Assembly: GCA_905221105.1 (NCBI GenBank)
Contig: CAJNBW010000003.1
Coordinates: 62,001-126,000, forward strand
Length of the DNA stretch: 64,000 nt
Direction: 5' to 3'
Origin: a bacterium
GTDB lineage: Bacteria; Bacillota; Bacilli; Lactobacillales; Streptococcaceae
This document shows positions 29,624-37,644 of this stretch, piece after piece. Every line of letters begins with the position of its first letter. The stretch's first letter is position 1. Both the position numbers and the translations under genes were made by a program. A model generated the notes under the pieces. That model searched no databases, was not told the DNA's origin, and worked only from the letters and a program-made list of their open reading frames with translations.

Positions 29624-30322
29624 TTATTTAAGACCAGCAACGAAGCGTTCTGTAATCTCTTTTGGTCTAGTAATAGCGCCACCAACAACTATGCCTCTCA
29701 CTCCATATCCAAGGATTTGTTTGGCTTGTTCTGGTGTATGGATTTTTCCTTCTGCAATGACATCCACACCCGCATCACAGAGTTTTTTGATTAATTCAAA
29801 ATCGGGACCATCCACTTTTGGACTGTAAGATGTGTATCCTGATAAAGTTGTTCCGACAAAGTCAATTCCTGCTTCAACAGCTACTAGTCCTTCTTCAAAA
29901 GTACTTGTATCAGCCATCAAGAGCTGATTAGGATATTTTTCCTTAACCTGACGAATGAACTCTTGAATCTCCAAACCATCGTAGCGTTCACGCTTGGTAC
30001 AATCCAGAGCAATCACCTCGATGTCGAGTTCTGCCAATTCATCAACTTCTTTCATAGTAGCCGTGATGAAGGGTTCTTGTGGTGGATAATCTCGTTTAAT
30101 TATCCCAATGATTGGAAGTTTTGTAACTTCCTTGATTTCCTTGATATCGCGAACACTGTTTGCTCGGATACCGACTGCTCCACCTTGCTCAGCCGCTTTG
30201 ACCAGCAAGGGAATGACTCCTCCCGCTTCTGTATAAAGCGGTTCGTGAGGAAGGGCCTGACAAGAAACGATGATTCCATCTTTGATTTGTGCAATCAAGG
30301 CTTCTTTAGTAATCTGTGGCAT
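29624..30322 (-). CDS. nanE: N-acetylmannosamine-6-phosphate 2-epimerase
   Basis: Converts ManNAc-6-P to GlcNAc-6-P. 232-residue TIM barrel with the NanE pattern: [13 protein letters not shown] at the N-terminus, a catalytic-site Lys in [22 protein letters not shown], and the phosphate site [14 protein letters not shown]. First gene of the operon, with RBS GGAGGAAAG and the promoter/cre about 35 bases upstream. Confidence 0.95.
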   Translation of the reverse strand: MPQITKEALIAQIKDGIIVSCQALPHEPLYTEAGGVIPLLVKAAEQGGAVGIRANSVRDIKEIKEVTKLPIIGIIKRDYPPQEPFITATMKEVDELAELDIEVIALDCTKRERYDGLEIQEFIRQVKEKYPNQLLMADTSTFEEGLVAVEAGIDFVGTTLSGYTSYSPKVDGPDFELIKKLCDAGVDVIAEGKIHTPEQAKQILGYGVRGIVVGGAITRPKEITERFVAGLK

Positions 30323-30356
30323 CCTCTTTCCTCCTTTTCCTTGTTCTTATGAGGTC

Positions 30357-30385
30357 ATTATATATCATTTATTAAGCGCTTTCAA
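30357..30385 (-). promoter_or_regulatory. Nan operon promoter with overlapping cre site
   Basis: Minus strand TTGAAA (30385-30380), 17 bp, TATAAT (30362-30357). TGAAAGCGCTTAAT at 30384-30371 fits the CcpA operator consensus TGWAANCGNTNWCW at 13 of 14 positions and fills the -35/-10 spacer, so CcpA binding would block polymerase. Confidence 0.8.
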
Positions 30386-30440
30386 TACTTTGTGATAGAA
30401 TAGATTTCAGTTTCAAAAGTATTTTATAGAACAGCTGTTT

Positions 30441-30456
30441 CTGAAAGTAGTTTCAG
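30441..30456. promoter_or_regulatory. Candidate NanR operator
   Basis: Perfect palindrome CTGAAA-GTAG-TTTCAG about 60 bp upstream of the nan -35, with a related CAGTTTCAAAAG at about 30408-30419 nearer the promoter. The position suits an RpiR-type activator; assignment is inference. Confidence 0.45.
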
Positions 30457-30491
30457 AGAGTCATCTATTTAAATCATTTTTATTAAACTAC

Positions 30492-30515
30492 AAAAAAGAG
30501 AGCTACTGGGCTCTC
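30492..30515 (-). terminator. Terminator of the acetyl xylan esterase-like gene
   Basis: GAGAGC-CCAGTA-GCTCTC followed on the minus strand by TTTTTTG, seven bases past the stop at 30523. Confidence 0.85.
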
Positions 30516-30522
30516 TCATTTA

Positions 30523-31503
30523 TCATTTTACATACTTAAAAGGAATCTCACTACCACACAGCCAGTTGTAGACTTGGTCATTGACAAAGACATTCATGGC
30601 TTCGTGGGCATACTCAGGCATGATGCGATAGGCCTTGTCGCAAGTCAGGCGGTTGTAAATCGCAAACTGGGTAATAGGGTAGCAAACATCGTCATCCAAG
30701 CCCGTAATCATCTTGACCTCAGCCTTGATACGATGGGCAAGATTTTTCACATCGATATAGGCAAGGGTCGCCATAATTTCCTCCTCGGTTTCATGGAAAG
30801 GATCGTGAAACTTGAAATAACGGAAAAGTTCGTCATAGGCTTCGCTAGTATTACCAATCTCAAGCACCCGTCTAAAGTCTGACAAGAAGGGATAGATGGC
30901 AACTGTTTTCTGAATCCGTGGATTGAGAGCTGCTGCAACCAAGGCTAGAGCACCACCTTGTGAGGCACCATAGCTCGAAAGTCTAGTCTCATCGACTTGA
31001 GGAAGGCTGGCTATAATTTCAATCAATTGGTAAATATCTAGATAAACATCCTTGTAAAAGAGATGTTCCCGGCCTTCAACTGCACCACGAATAATATGTC
31101 CCTTTACTGTATTCCCTAAAGGTGAACGTAAACCGTCTTGAGAATAACCTGATTGACCTCGGACATCCATAGAAACAACACCACAGCCAGCTACAGTAAA
31201 TGCTAACATATCAGTCCAGTCCCAACCACGTCCCATATAACCATGAAAATGGAAAATAAGCGGTACCTTCTCCTCAGTCTTTGGCAGTACTAAACGTGCA
31301 TAGACCTTCCCTTTGTTGCTTCCTTCAAAGGTCAATTCATAAGATCTAATATTTGGAATTCGATAGTCCCTTTCTACCAACTGGTATTCAGGAAGGACTG
31401 AAACTTTTTTCACTTCCCCATCCCAGAAAACATCAAAGTTTTCTGGGACCTCATCCCGTCCTCTATAAGTCTTGATTTCTTCTAATAAAGCTGGATTTTT
31501 CAT
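30523..31503 (-). CDS. axe1: Acetyl xylan esterase / cephalosporin-C deacetylase family hydrolase
   Basis: 326 residues, alpha/beta hydrolase. Nucleophile Ser in SSYGASQGGALAL (about 180-192), Asp in GLDDDVCYP and His in PEYAHEAMN complete the triad. The family removes O-acetyl groups from sugars. Next to a sialic acid locus it may deacetylate host glycans or sugars, but it has no signal peptide, so it acts on imported substrates. Own promoter and terminator. Confidence 0.9.
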   Translation of the reverse strand: MKNPALLEEIKTYRGRDEVPENFDVFWDGEVKKVSVLPEYQLVERDYRIPNIRSYELTFEGSNKGKVYARLVLPKTEEKVPLIFHFHGYMGRGWDWTDMLAFTVAGCGVVSMDVRGQSGYSQDGLRSPLGNTVKGHIIRGAVEGREHLFYKDVYLDIYQLIEIIASLPQVDETRLSSYGASQGGALALVAAALNPRIQKTVAIYPFLSDFRRVLEIGNTSEAYDELFRYFKFHDPFHETEEEIMATLAYIDVKNLAHRIKAEVKMITGLDDDVCYPITQFAIYNRLTCDKAYRIMPEYAHEAMNVFVNDQVYNWLCGSEIPFKYVK

Positions 31504-31538
31504 AGCATGCTCCTTCTTTTTTTGTAATCGCTACCACC

Positions 31539-31567
31539 ACTGTAGCATATCTAGAAAAGCAATGCAA
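31539..31567 (-). promoter_or_regulatory. Promoter of the esterase gene
   Basis: Minus strand TTGCAT (31567-31562), 17 bp, extended -10 TGCTACAGT (-10 at 31544-31539). Confidence 0.6.
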
Positions 31568-31579
31568 GAAAGAAGGGTA

Positions 31580-31684
31580 ATACTCTTCGAAAATCTCTTC
31601 AAACCACGTCAACGTCGCCTTGTCGTACTCAAGTACAGCCTTCGGCTAGTTTCCTAGTTTGCTCTTTGATTTTCATTGAGTATA
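31580..31684. repeat. BOX element
   Basis: ATACTCTTCGAAAATC...CGTCAACGTCGCCTTGTCGTACTC...TTTCATTGAGTATA, in the opposite orientation to the copies at 3720 and 19794. It lies in the 390-bp gap between divergent transcription units; the rest of the gap (31685-31893) shows no gene, only a possible -10 (TATACT) near 31833. Confidence 0.88.
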
Positions 31685-31893
31685 ATATAGAAAGTGAATT
31701 TAGATTTTATTTCTTCAAACCTACTGACTAAAAGTCTAATAAATTAAATCCAGAATAGTACCAATTAACTTCCAAAGTATTTTTAGAAATTAATGTGAAT
31801 GCCCCAGTTGATTTGTCTACAGCTTATCTCGATATACTATAGTTTCAATGGAGATTGGACAGAGAATCATTTATCAGAAAGCGAGGTAACATC

Positions 31894-32444
31894 ATGAAAG
31901 CAATCAGTACGCAAATGTTACAGACAAACCGTTTAATCTTGAGAAGATTTATGGAGAGTGATGCGGAAGCCATGTTTCAAAATTGGGCTTCATCTGCTGA
32001 GAATCTGACCTATGTTACTTGGAATCCCCATCCTGATGTTGAGGTCACTCGAAACTCGATTCGTAATTGGGTTGCTTCCTATGCCAATCCCAACTATTAC
32101 AAATGGGCCATTTGTCTCAATGAAAAGCCAGAGCAAGTGATAGGAGATATCATCATCGTTGAGATGGATGAGGATGATTCCAGTTGTGAAATTGGTTATG
32201 TCTTAGGAAAAAACTATTGGAGTCGTGGTCTTATGACAGAGCCTTAAAAGCTATCTTAGACTTCTGTTTTACTCAAGCAGGTTTTCAAAAAGTCAAAGCA
32301 CGATATGACAGTCTCACCCCAGCTTCAGGTCATGTTATGGATAAGACTGGAATGTCCTATCTAAAGACTGTTGCAAATGTGGTAGAGAGAAAAGGCTATA
32401 TTGCGAACCTTATTTATTATCAGATAAACAGGGAGAACAGATAA
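31894..32444 (+). pseudogene. GNAT (RimJ/RimL-type) acetyltransferase, frameshifted
   Basis: Reading starts at ATG 31894 behind GAGGTAACATC and gives a GNAT N-terminal part (LQTNRLILRRFMESDAEAMFQNW...EIGYVLGKNYWSRGLMTE) that stops at 32247. The C-terminal part (ALKAILDFCFTQAGFQKVKARYD...PASGHVMDKTGM) continues in another frame to 32444. Restoring one G after GAG near 32241 joins both parts into a normal family member of about 183 residues. The acetyl-CoA-binding region straddles the break, so the protein is probably inactive. Confidence 0.88.
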
Positions 32445-32576
32445 GCTCAAAATTTTACTGATATTTTAGCGTTTATCCTCTATCCTAGTTTCTTATTTTC
32501 TATTTCATTTATCCTTTCTTTTCCGAATAAATAGATAGTAGCAGTGAATCTAGTGATCTTAGATTTAAAACTGTGG

Positions 32577-32582
32577 TATAAT
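32577..32582 (+). promoter_or_regulatory. Extended -10 promoter of the Rpn-like gene
   Basis: TGGTATAAT, 16 bases before the ATG at 32598; RBS AAAGGAGGAAAAGG overlaps the likely transcript start region. Confidence 0.5.
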
Positions 32583-32597
32583 AAAAGGAGGAAAAGG

Positions 32598-33512
32598 ATG
32601 ATTCTAAGACATCCGGGTATCAGCCCAACCAATGACTTGGTAGCTAAGAAGATTTTTAGCAACCCAGAGATTACTTGTCAATTTATCCGCGATATGCTGG
32701 ATTTACCAGCCAAAAATGTAACTATTTTAGAGGGAAGCAATATTCACGTCTTGCCTTCCCTGCCGTACTCGGCTCAGGATTTCTATACCAGTATAGATGT
32801 CTTGGCTGAGTTGGATAATGGCACCCAAGTTATCATTGAGATTCAGGTGCATCATCAGAATTTTTTCATTAATCGTCTGTGGGCCTACCTGTGCAGTCAG
32901 GTTAATCAAAACCTCGAAAAAATTCGCCAACGTGAAGGTGACACTCACCAGAGTTACAAGCATATCGCTCCTGTTTACGCCATTGCAATCGTAGATAGCA
33001 ACTACTTCCAAGATGACTTGGCTTTCCATAGCTTTAGTATGCGCGAGGACACGACAGGTGAAGTCTTAACCATCACAAACAATGGACAGGAAAACCATCT
33101 GGTCAAGATGGCATTCTTAGAACTAAAAAAATACAGAGAAACCAGCAAAGACAAGATTCGCAAGCCCTGGTTGGAGTTTTTCGGGAATAAGCCCTTTACC
33201 CAACAACCCGAGCGAGCTATCAGCCAGGCAGACCAACTGCTAGACTACAAGAGCTGGTCCGAGGAGGACAGGAAAATGTTTAGTCAACTACGTATGCGAG
33301 AAGAACAAGCCTTATTAGCACAGGACTATGCCTTGGAACAAGCTGAAGAAAGAGGGTTAGAGCGTGGTCGAGCTGAGGGTATCGAAGAGGGATTAAAAGT
33401 AGGTTTACTAAATCTAGTTCGACAAGGTCTTCTGACTTTGGAGATTGCAAGTGAGCAATTAGGCATGACAGTCACTGAGTTTGAGGCGCTATTGAAAGAC
33501 CGTCACAACTAA
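32598..33512 (+). CDS. Rpn-family PD-(D/E)XK nuclease / putative transposase
   Basis: 304 residues from the ATG at 32598 (MILRHPGISPTNDLVAKKIFSNPE), preceded by AAGGAGGAAAAGG. The PD-(D/E)XK core is visible: LPSLPYSAQDFYTSIDVLAELDNGTQVIIEIQVHHQ, where the D and ExQ fit the active site. The C-terminus has a helical, charge-rich tail (EQAEERGLERGRAEGIEEGLKVG) typical of Rpn/YhgA proteins. Rpn proteins are DNA endonucleases linked to recA-independent recombination and phage defence. Downstream lies a 100-bp duplicated fragment of the same gene. Confidence 0.88.
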   Translation: MILRHPGISPTNDLVAKKIFSNPEITCQFIRDMLDLPAKNVTILEGSNIHVLPSLPYSAQDFYTSIDVLAELDNGTQVIIEIQVHHQNFFINRLWAYLCSQVNQNLEKIRQREGDTHQSYKHIAPVYAIAIVDSNYFQDDLAFHSFSMREDTTGEVLTITNNGQENHLVKMAFLELKKYRETSKDKIRKPWLEFFGNKPFTQQPERAISQADQLLDYKSWSEEDRKMFSQLRMREEQALLAQDYALEQAEERGLERGRAEGIEEGLKVGLLNLVRQGLLTLEIASEQLGMTVTEFEALLKDRHN

Positions 33513-33615
33513 TGGTCAAGAACGCCATCTGGTCAAGATGGCGTTCTTGGAATTAAGAAAGTACAGAGAAACCAGCAAAGACGAGGTTCGCAAACCGTGG
33601 TTGGAGTTTTTGTAA
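33511..33615 (+). pseudogene. Partial duplicate of the Rpn-family gene
   Basis: Bases 33511-33610 align without gaps to 33081-33180 of the preceding gene (13 mismatches in 100). The reading frame is preserved as HLVKMAFLELRKYRETSK... and ends in a TAA at 33613-33615 where similarity stops. A gene remnant. Confidence 0.9.
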
Positions 33616-33630
33616 ATCATTTAATCAATG

Positions 33631-33669
33631 ACAGATTTTTCCGTAATAGATGGAAGAATCTGTTTTTTT
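33631..33669 (+). terminator. Terminator after the Rpn remnant
   Basis: ACAGATTTTTCC...GGAAGAATCTGT followed by TTTTTTT. Confidence 0.8.
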
Positions 33670-33816
33670 AGTTATGCTAGATGCTGGCCCTGAAATAGTA
33701 AGATATGGTGTATTGAAATAAGATATGAACAAAGAAATTAGGAAAGTCAAATTATAGTTAAATGAAATAAAAACTGAACAAATTGATTGCGGAATTCAAG
33801 CTAATTTCTAGCAATG

Positions 33817-33907
33817 TTTTAGAAAACTCGGTGGACTATTTCGGATTCAATCTACTATAATTTATAGAAATTTTTTAGAATCCACAGTGTGCTATTTTAG
33901 ATTCAAT
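33817..33907. repeat. Degenerate direct repeat in the gap before recG
   Basis: 33817-33851 and 33873-33907 (offset 56) share the pattern TTTTAGAA...GTG..CTATTT.GATTCAAT. The gap 33670-34110 otherwise holds no gene on the plus strand and only a very small candidate gene on the minus strand. It may be an old mobile-element remnant. Confidence 0.4.
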
Positions 33908-33966
33908 AAATTGTGCTTTTAGAAACAAAAAAAGATCATTTTCGCTCTTTCTTCTTCTGCTCAATC

Positions 33967-34029
33967 TTAATTTTTTGCTTCCTTCTTTTGGAAAGTAGTT
34001 TGGTAATTTACTTTAATCGTTACGGTCAT
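33967..34029 (-). CDS. Candidate small ORF, possibly frameshifted
   Basis: ATG at 34029 behind GAGGACTCTCAC encodes MTVTIKVNYQTTFQKKEAKN and stops after a run of six A's (minus strand). Removing one A extends the product to about 30 residues with a very basic tail (IKIEQKKKERK) ending near 33936. A -10 box with upstream repeats lies 30 bases before the ATG, and a weak hairpin with T-run follows. I do not recognise the product. Confidence 0.45.
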   Translation of the reverse strand: MTVTIKVNYQTTFQKKEAKN

Positions 34030-34060
34030 GTGAGAGTCCTCGTTTCTTTTTGATGACTCT

Positions 34061-34093
34061 AGTATAAGGGGCTAACCTGAAAGCTAGCTTAAG
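34061..34093 (-). promoter_or_regulatory. Promoter with CiaR-like upstream repeats
   Basis: Minus strand CTTAAG-CTAGC-TTTCAG (34093-34077), 10 bases, then TATACT (34066-34061). The layout hexamer-N5-hexamer-N10-(-10) is that of CiaR-controlled promoters (TTTAAG-N5-TTTAAG), but each hexamer has one mismatch. Confidence 0.35.
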
Positions 34094-34110
34094 TTTTCCT
34101 TAGAGAAAGC

Positions 34111-36126
34111 TTAATCTAGATGTTCTTTCTTTTCCAAATGAAGGGCAATCATGCGCCACTCTGGATCCTCTTGCCAGCCTTCTATAGAACTAATGTAGCT
34201 AGCAACCTTTCTGGCTTCTTCTAAAATCGGAAAATCTTCGATAATATCAGCTACTTGGAACTCTGGGAGACCTGACTGTCTGGTTCCAAAAATTTCACCT
34301 GAACCACGCATTTTCAAATCTTCCTCCGCAAGGACAAATCCATTGGTCGTTTCTGTCATGATGCGCATGCGGTCTTTCCCAGAATCAGTCTTGGGATTGG
34401 CAACGAGAACTGCATAAGACTGCTTGTCCCCGCGACCAACTCGACCTCTGAGCTGGTGAAGCTGGCTGAGCCCGAAGCGATCGGCATCCATGATAATCAT
34501 GACGGTCGCATTGGGAACGTTGACCCCAACCTCAATAACCGTTGTCGAAACTAGAATATCCGTTTTTCGCTCTTTGAACTCCTGCATTATCTGGTCTTTT
34601 TCATCACTCTTCATCTTACCATGTAGAAGAGCCACCTCTGCCTTGCCTGCAAAATGAGCCGTCAACTCTTCTGATAAGGCAATGGCATTTTTCAGATCCA
34701 GAGCTTCTGATTCTTCAATCAAGGGAGAGATGACATAGGCTTGGGAACCTTTTTGGATTTCCCCCTCTAACCAAGTCAAGACCTGAGGCAGTTGCTCATG
34801 CTTGATCCAACGTGTCACAATAGGTTTCCGTCCTGCTGGCATCTGGTCGATAATGGAAACATCCATATCTCCAAAGGCTGTGATGGCAAGCGTCCGTGGA
34901 ATGGGAGTCGCCGTCATCATGAGGACATCTGGGTTGTCGCCTTTTTCTCTCAGAACACGCCTTTGCCCCACACCAAAACGGTGCTGCTCATCTATGATAA
35001 TCAAGCCCAGGCGAGCATAATCCACCCCATCCTGAATCAGAGCGTGGGTTCCGATAATCAAATCAGCCTCACCCTTGGTAATAGTCTCCAAGACCTCTCT
35101 CTTTTCTGCAACTTTCAAGGAACCTGTCAAGAGAGCCAGTTTCAAGTCTGGAAAGAGGTTCTGTAAACTCTCAAAATGTTGCTCTGCAAGGATTTCGGTT
35201 GGCACCATGAGAGCAGCCTGGTAGCCAGCTGTCACCGCCGCAAACATGGCCAAGCCAGCGACTACCGTTTTTCCGCTCCCCACATCCCCTTGCAAAAGAC
35301 GATTCATATGATGGTCCGACTTCATATCGGTTAAAATTTCCTGCAAACTCTTTTCTTGAGCTTGAGTCAAGGCAAAAGGAAGGCTTTCCTTGACAGCTGT
35401 CACCTTTTCCTGAGACCAATCCAGAACCAGACCGCTTCCCTGAACTCTATTTTCAGACTTGAGCGTCTGCAATTGCATTTGGAAATAAAAGAGTTCCTCA
35501 AACTTGATACGGCGAAGGGCCTGCTTGTATTCTGCCAAATCCTTGGGGAAATGCATAGCACGAACGGCCTGAAAACGGGACATGAGTTTGTATTTGTCCA
35601 GCAAAGACTGGGGAAGATTTTCCTCTATCAAGAGATCCAGTCCCTGATCAAAGGCCGTCTTGATAACCTTGACCAGACTGGCCTGACTGATTCCCTGAGC
35701 CAATCGATAGACAGGTTGGAGGTCATCTTCCACCTGAGCCAGTACCTTCATCCCAGTCAGGCTAGCCTTGGCGCGATCCCATTTTCCAAAGACAGCAAGG
35801 GTTGCTCCCAACTCTATCTTATCTGCTAGATAGGGCTGGTTAAAGAAGTTCACAGCAAAAACGACTTCTCCCTGCTTAAGACTAAAGCGCAGTCGATTGC
35901 GCTTGAAACCATAATACTGGACACTGGCTGGAGTCACGACTTTACCAGAAAGAACAGCCTTTTCTCCGTCTTCCAACTCCAGCACTTGCTTAGTTTTGAA
36001 ATCTTCATAACGGAAAGGAAAGTAGAGCAAGAGGTCTTGCAAGTTTTCAATTCCTAGTTTAGCGTATTTCTCTGCTGACTTTGGTCCCACACCAGGTAAG
36101 ACATGCAAGGGTTGATGTAGATTCAT
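34111..36126 (-). CDS. recG: ATP-dependent DNA helicase RecG
   Basis: Branch-migration helicase for stalled forks and Holliday junctions. 671 residues: N-terminal wedge domain (LPGVGPKSAEKYAKLGIENLQDLLLYFPFRYED), Walker A in LLQGDVGSGKT, DEQH box (IIIDEQHRFG), TATPIPRT, and the C-terminal helicase half (VSTTVIEVGVNVPNAT, QLRGRVGRG). Last gene of the aro-acpS-alr-recG run, 17 bases after alr. Confidence 0.97.
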   Translation of the reverse strand: MNLHQPLHVLPGVGPKSAEKYAKLGIENLQDLLLYFPFRYEDFKTKQVLELEDGEKAVLSGKVVTPASVQYYGFKRNRLRFSLKQGEVVFAVNFFNQPYLADKIELGATLAVFGKWDRAKASLTGMKVLAQVEDDLQPVYRLAQGISQASLVKVIKTAFDQGLDLLIEENLPQSLLDKYKLMSRFQAVRAMHFPKDLAEYKQALRRIKFEELFYFQMQLQTLKSENRVQGSGLVLDWSQEKVTAVKESLPFALTQAQEKSLQEILTDMKSDHHMNRLLQGDVGSGKTVVAGLAMFAAVTAGYQAALMVPTEILAEQHFESLQNLFPDLKLALLTGSLKVAEKREVLETITKGEADLIIGTHALIQDGVDYARLGLIIIDEQHRFGVGQRRVLREKGDNPDVLMMTATPIPRTLAITAFGDMDVSIIDQMPAGRKPIVTRWIKHEQLPQVLTWLEGEIQKGSQAYVISPLIEESEALDLKNAIALSEELTAHFAGKAEVALLHGKMKSDEKDQIMQEFKERKTDILVSTTVIEVGVNVPNATVMIIMDADRFGLSQLHQLRGRVGRGDKQSYAVLVANPKTDSGKDRMRIMTETTNGFVLAEEDLKMRGSGEIFGTRQSGLPEFQVADIIEDFPILEEARKVASYISSIEGWQEDPEWRMIALHLEKKEHLD

Positions 36127-36143
36127 GCTCCACTCCTTTCTTT

Positions 36144-37247
36144 TTAATAATATTCTCTCGGAATGCGGTCACCGAGGAGACAAACCACCTCATAGTTAAT
36201 AGTCCCACGGTAGGTCGCTACCTGAGTTGCTGTGATTTCCTTGTCCCCGTTGGAACCAATTAGTGTAACTTTTGTCCCCAGCGGATAAAGTTTAGGCAGA
36301 CGAATGGTAATTTGGTCCATAGAAACCCGACCGACGATTGGGCAAGCTTGGCCATCTACCAAGACGGAGAAATTCTGCATATCTCGTGTCCAACCATCTG
36401 CATAGCCGATTGGCACCGTCGCAATGACTTGCTCGCTATCCGCCTGATAGGTCGCTCCATAGCCCATGCAAGCTCCAGCTGGAACTGTCTTGACATGAAC
36501 CAAGGCAGATTCCAAAGTCAAGGCTGGAGTCAAGTTATAGGGTAAGTCCAAGACCTCTCCACTCGGATTGAGACCATACATGGCATTCCCCATACGAACC
36601 GCATTGAAAATAGTCTCTGCATGCCAAAGAGTCGTTGCCGAATTACTGGCATGAACCAGCTCTGGAAGACCTTTCATACTTGCCAAAATAGTTTTAAAGC
36701 GTTCTAATTGGGCATTAAAATAAGTATCTGATTCCTCATCCGCAGTAGCAAAGTGGGTGAAAATCCCTTCAACACGAGCACCATGTTGTTGGAGCAAGTC
36801 TTGAGCCTGATCAGCCTCACTGGCATCTCGGAAACCAATCCGTCCCATCCCTGAGTCAATCTTGAGATGGACTGTTAAACCTGCTAGGTTTTCCTCACTA
36901 GATAAGAGTGCTTGAATCCACTCCAGTCCAGCCACAGTCAAGGTGATGTCGTATTCTTTAGCTAGAGCAACAGCTTCGATGTCAGAAACTCCTAAAATGA
37001 GGATTCGTTTACTGAGTCCAGCCTGTCTGAGTTCAATGGCCTCATCAATATTCGAAACGCAAAAACCATCAACATCATCTTGAATCGCCGTCGCAACGGC
37101 AACAGCCCCATGACCATAGGCATTGGCCTTGACCACAGCCCACTTGAGCGTTCCTTGAGGGATATGAGCCCCCATTTGTTGAATGTTTTGTCGAATAGCT
37201 CCCAGATGAATCAGAGCCTTGGTTGGTCTATGTGGACTAGCTTTCAT
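36144..37247 (-). CDS. alr: Alanine racemase
   Basis: PLP enzyme making D-Ala for peptidoglycan. 367 residues from the ATG at 37247 ([15 protein letters not shown]), after GGAGGAAAATC. The PLP lysine is in [14 protein letters not shown] (about 40), the second catalytic Tyr in GYGATYQ (about 262-270). Overlaps acpS by 11 bases. Confidence 0.97.
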   Translation of the reverse strand: MKASPHRPTKALIHLGAIRQNIQQMGAHIPQGTLKWAVVKANAYGHGAVAVATAIQDDVDGFCVSNIDEAIELRQAGLSKRILILGVSDIEAVALAKEYDITLTVAGLEWIQALLSSEENLAGLTVHLKIDSGMGRIGFRDASEADQAQDLLQQHGARVEGIFTHFATADEESDTYFNAQLERFKTILASMKGLPELVHASNSATTLWHAETIFNAVRMGNAMYGLNPSGEVLDLPYNLTPALTLESALVHVKTVPAGACMGYGATYQADSEQVIATVPIGYADGWTRDMQNFSVLVDGQACPIVGRVSMDQITIRLPKLYPLGTKVTLIGSNGDKEITATQVATYRGTINYEVVCLLGDRIPREYY

Positions 37248-37599
37248 GATTTTCCTCCAAAATGACACTGGCTGTCACAAACTGATCTGTGTGGCTGATA
37301 GACAGCCAAATCTTCCCTGAAAATGGTGACCGACTAAAATAAGGCGCCCCACGTTCATTGTTCAAGACTTCCAAATCCTGAAAACCGATCTTTCCAATAC
37401 CCGTTCCCATAGCCTTAGAAAAGGCCTCCTTAACCGACCAGCGACCAGCCAAATATTCAATCTGCCTGCGCCCTTTAAGACTGTTAAACCGCTCCATTTC
37501 CTTAGCTGTCAGCACGCGCTTAGCAAATCCCTCATGTCGTGTAACTGCGCTTTCTATCGAAGCCAATTCTTCGATGTCAATTCCGTGTCCAACTATCAT
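37237..37599 (-). CDS. acpS: Holo-[acyl-carrier-protein] synthase
   Basis: Transfers the phosphopantetheine arm to ACP. 120 residues from the ATG at 37599 ([11 protein letters not shown]), the length of the structurally known pneumococcal enzyme; an ATG two codons upstream is also possible. GIDIEEL and [12 protein letters not shown] carry the Mg/CoA-binding Asp and Glu. A GGAGTTG/CAACTCC hairpin at 37611-37633 precedes the start. It overlaps alr, an order conserved in streptococci. Confidence 0.95.
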   Translation of the reverse strand: MIVGHGIDIEELASIESAVTRHEGFAKRVLTAKEMERFNSLKGRRQIEYLAGRWSVKEAFSKAMGTGIGKIGFQDLEVLNNERGAPYFSRSPFSGKIWLSISHTDQFVTASVILEENHES

Positions 37600-37610
37600 T
37601 CTCATCAAAA

Positions 37611-37633
37611 GGAGTTGAGATTCCCCCAACTCC
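37611..37633 (-). other. Hairpin upstream of acpS
   Basis: GGAGTTG-9-CAACTCC followed on the minus strand by TTTTG just before the acpS start. It might attenuate read-through from the DAHP synthase genes or form part of an upstream ORF. Confidence 0.45.
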
Positions 37634-37644
37634 ATCCTTTTCAC

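Noticed and set aside
34061..34093. Firm CiaR promoter call
   Set aside because: Both hexamers deviate from TTTAAG by one base; spacing alone is not enough, so it is kept only as a low-confidence feature.
33670..34110. Insertion sequence in the gap before recG
   Set aside because: There is only a degenerate 35-bp direct repeat; no transposase frame and no terminal inverted repeats can be seen.
37600..37644. Upstream start for acpS at 37644
   Set aside because: The extra 15 residues include a hairpin and do not match the known 120-residue pneumococcal enzyme.
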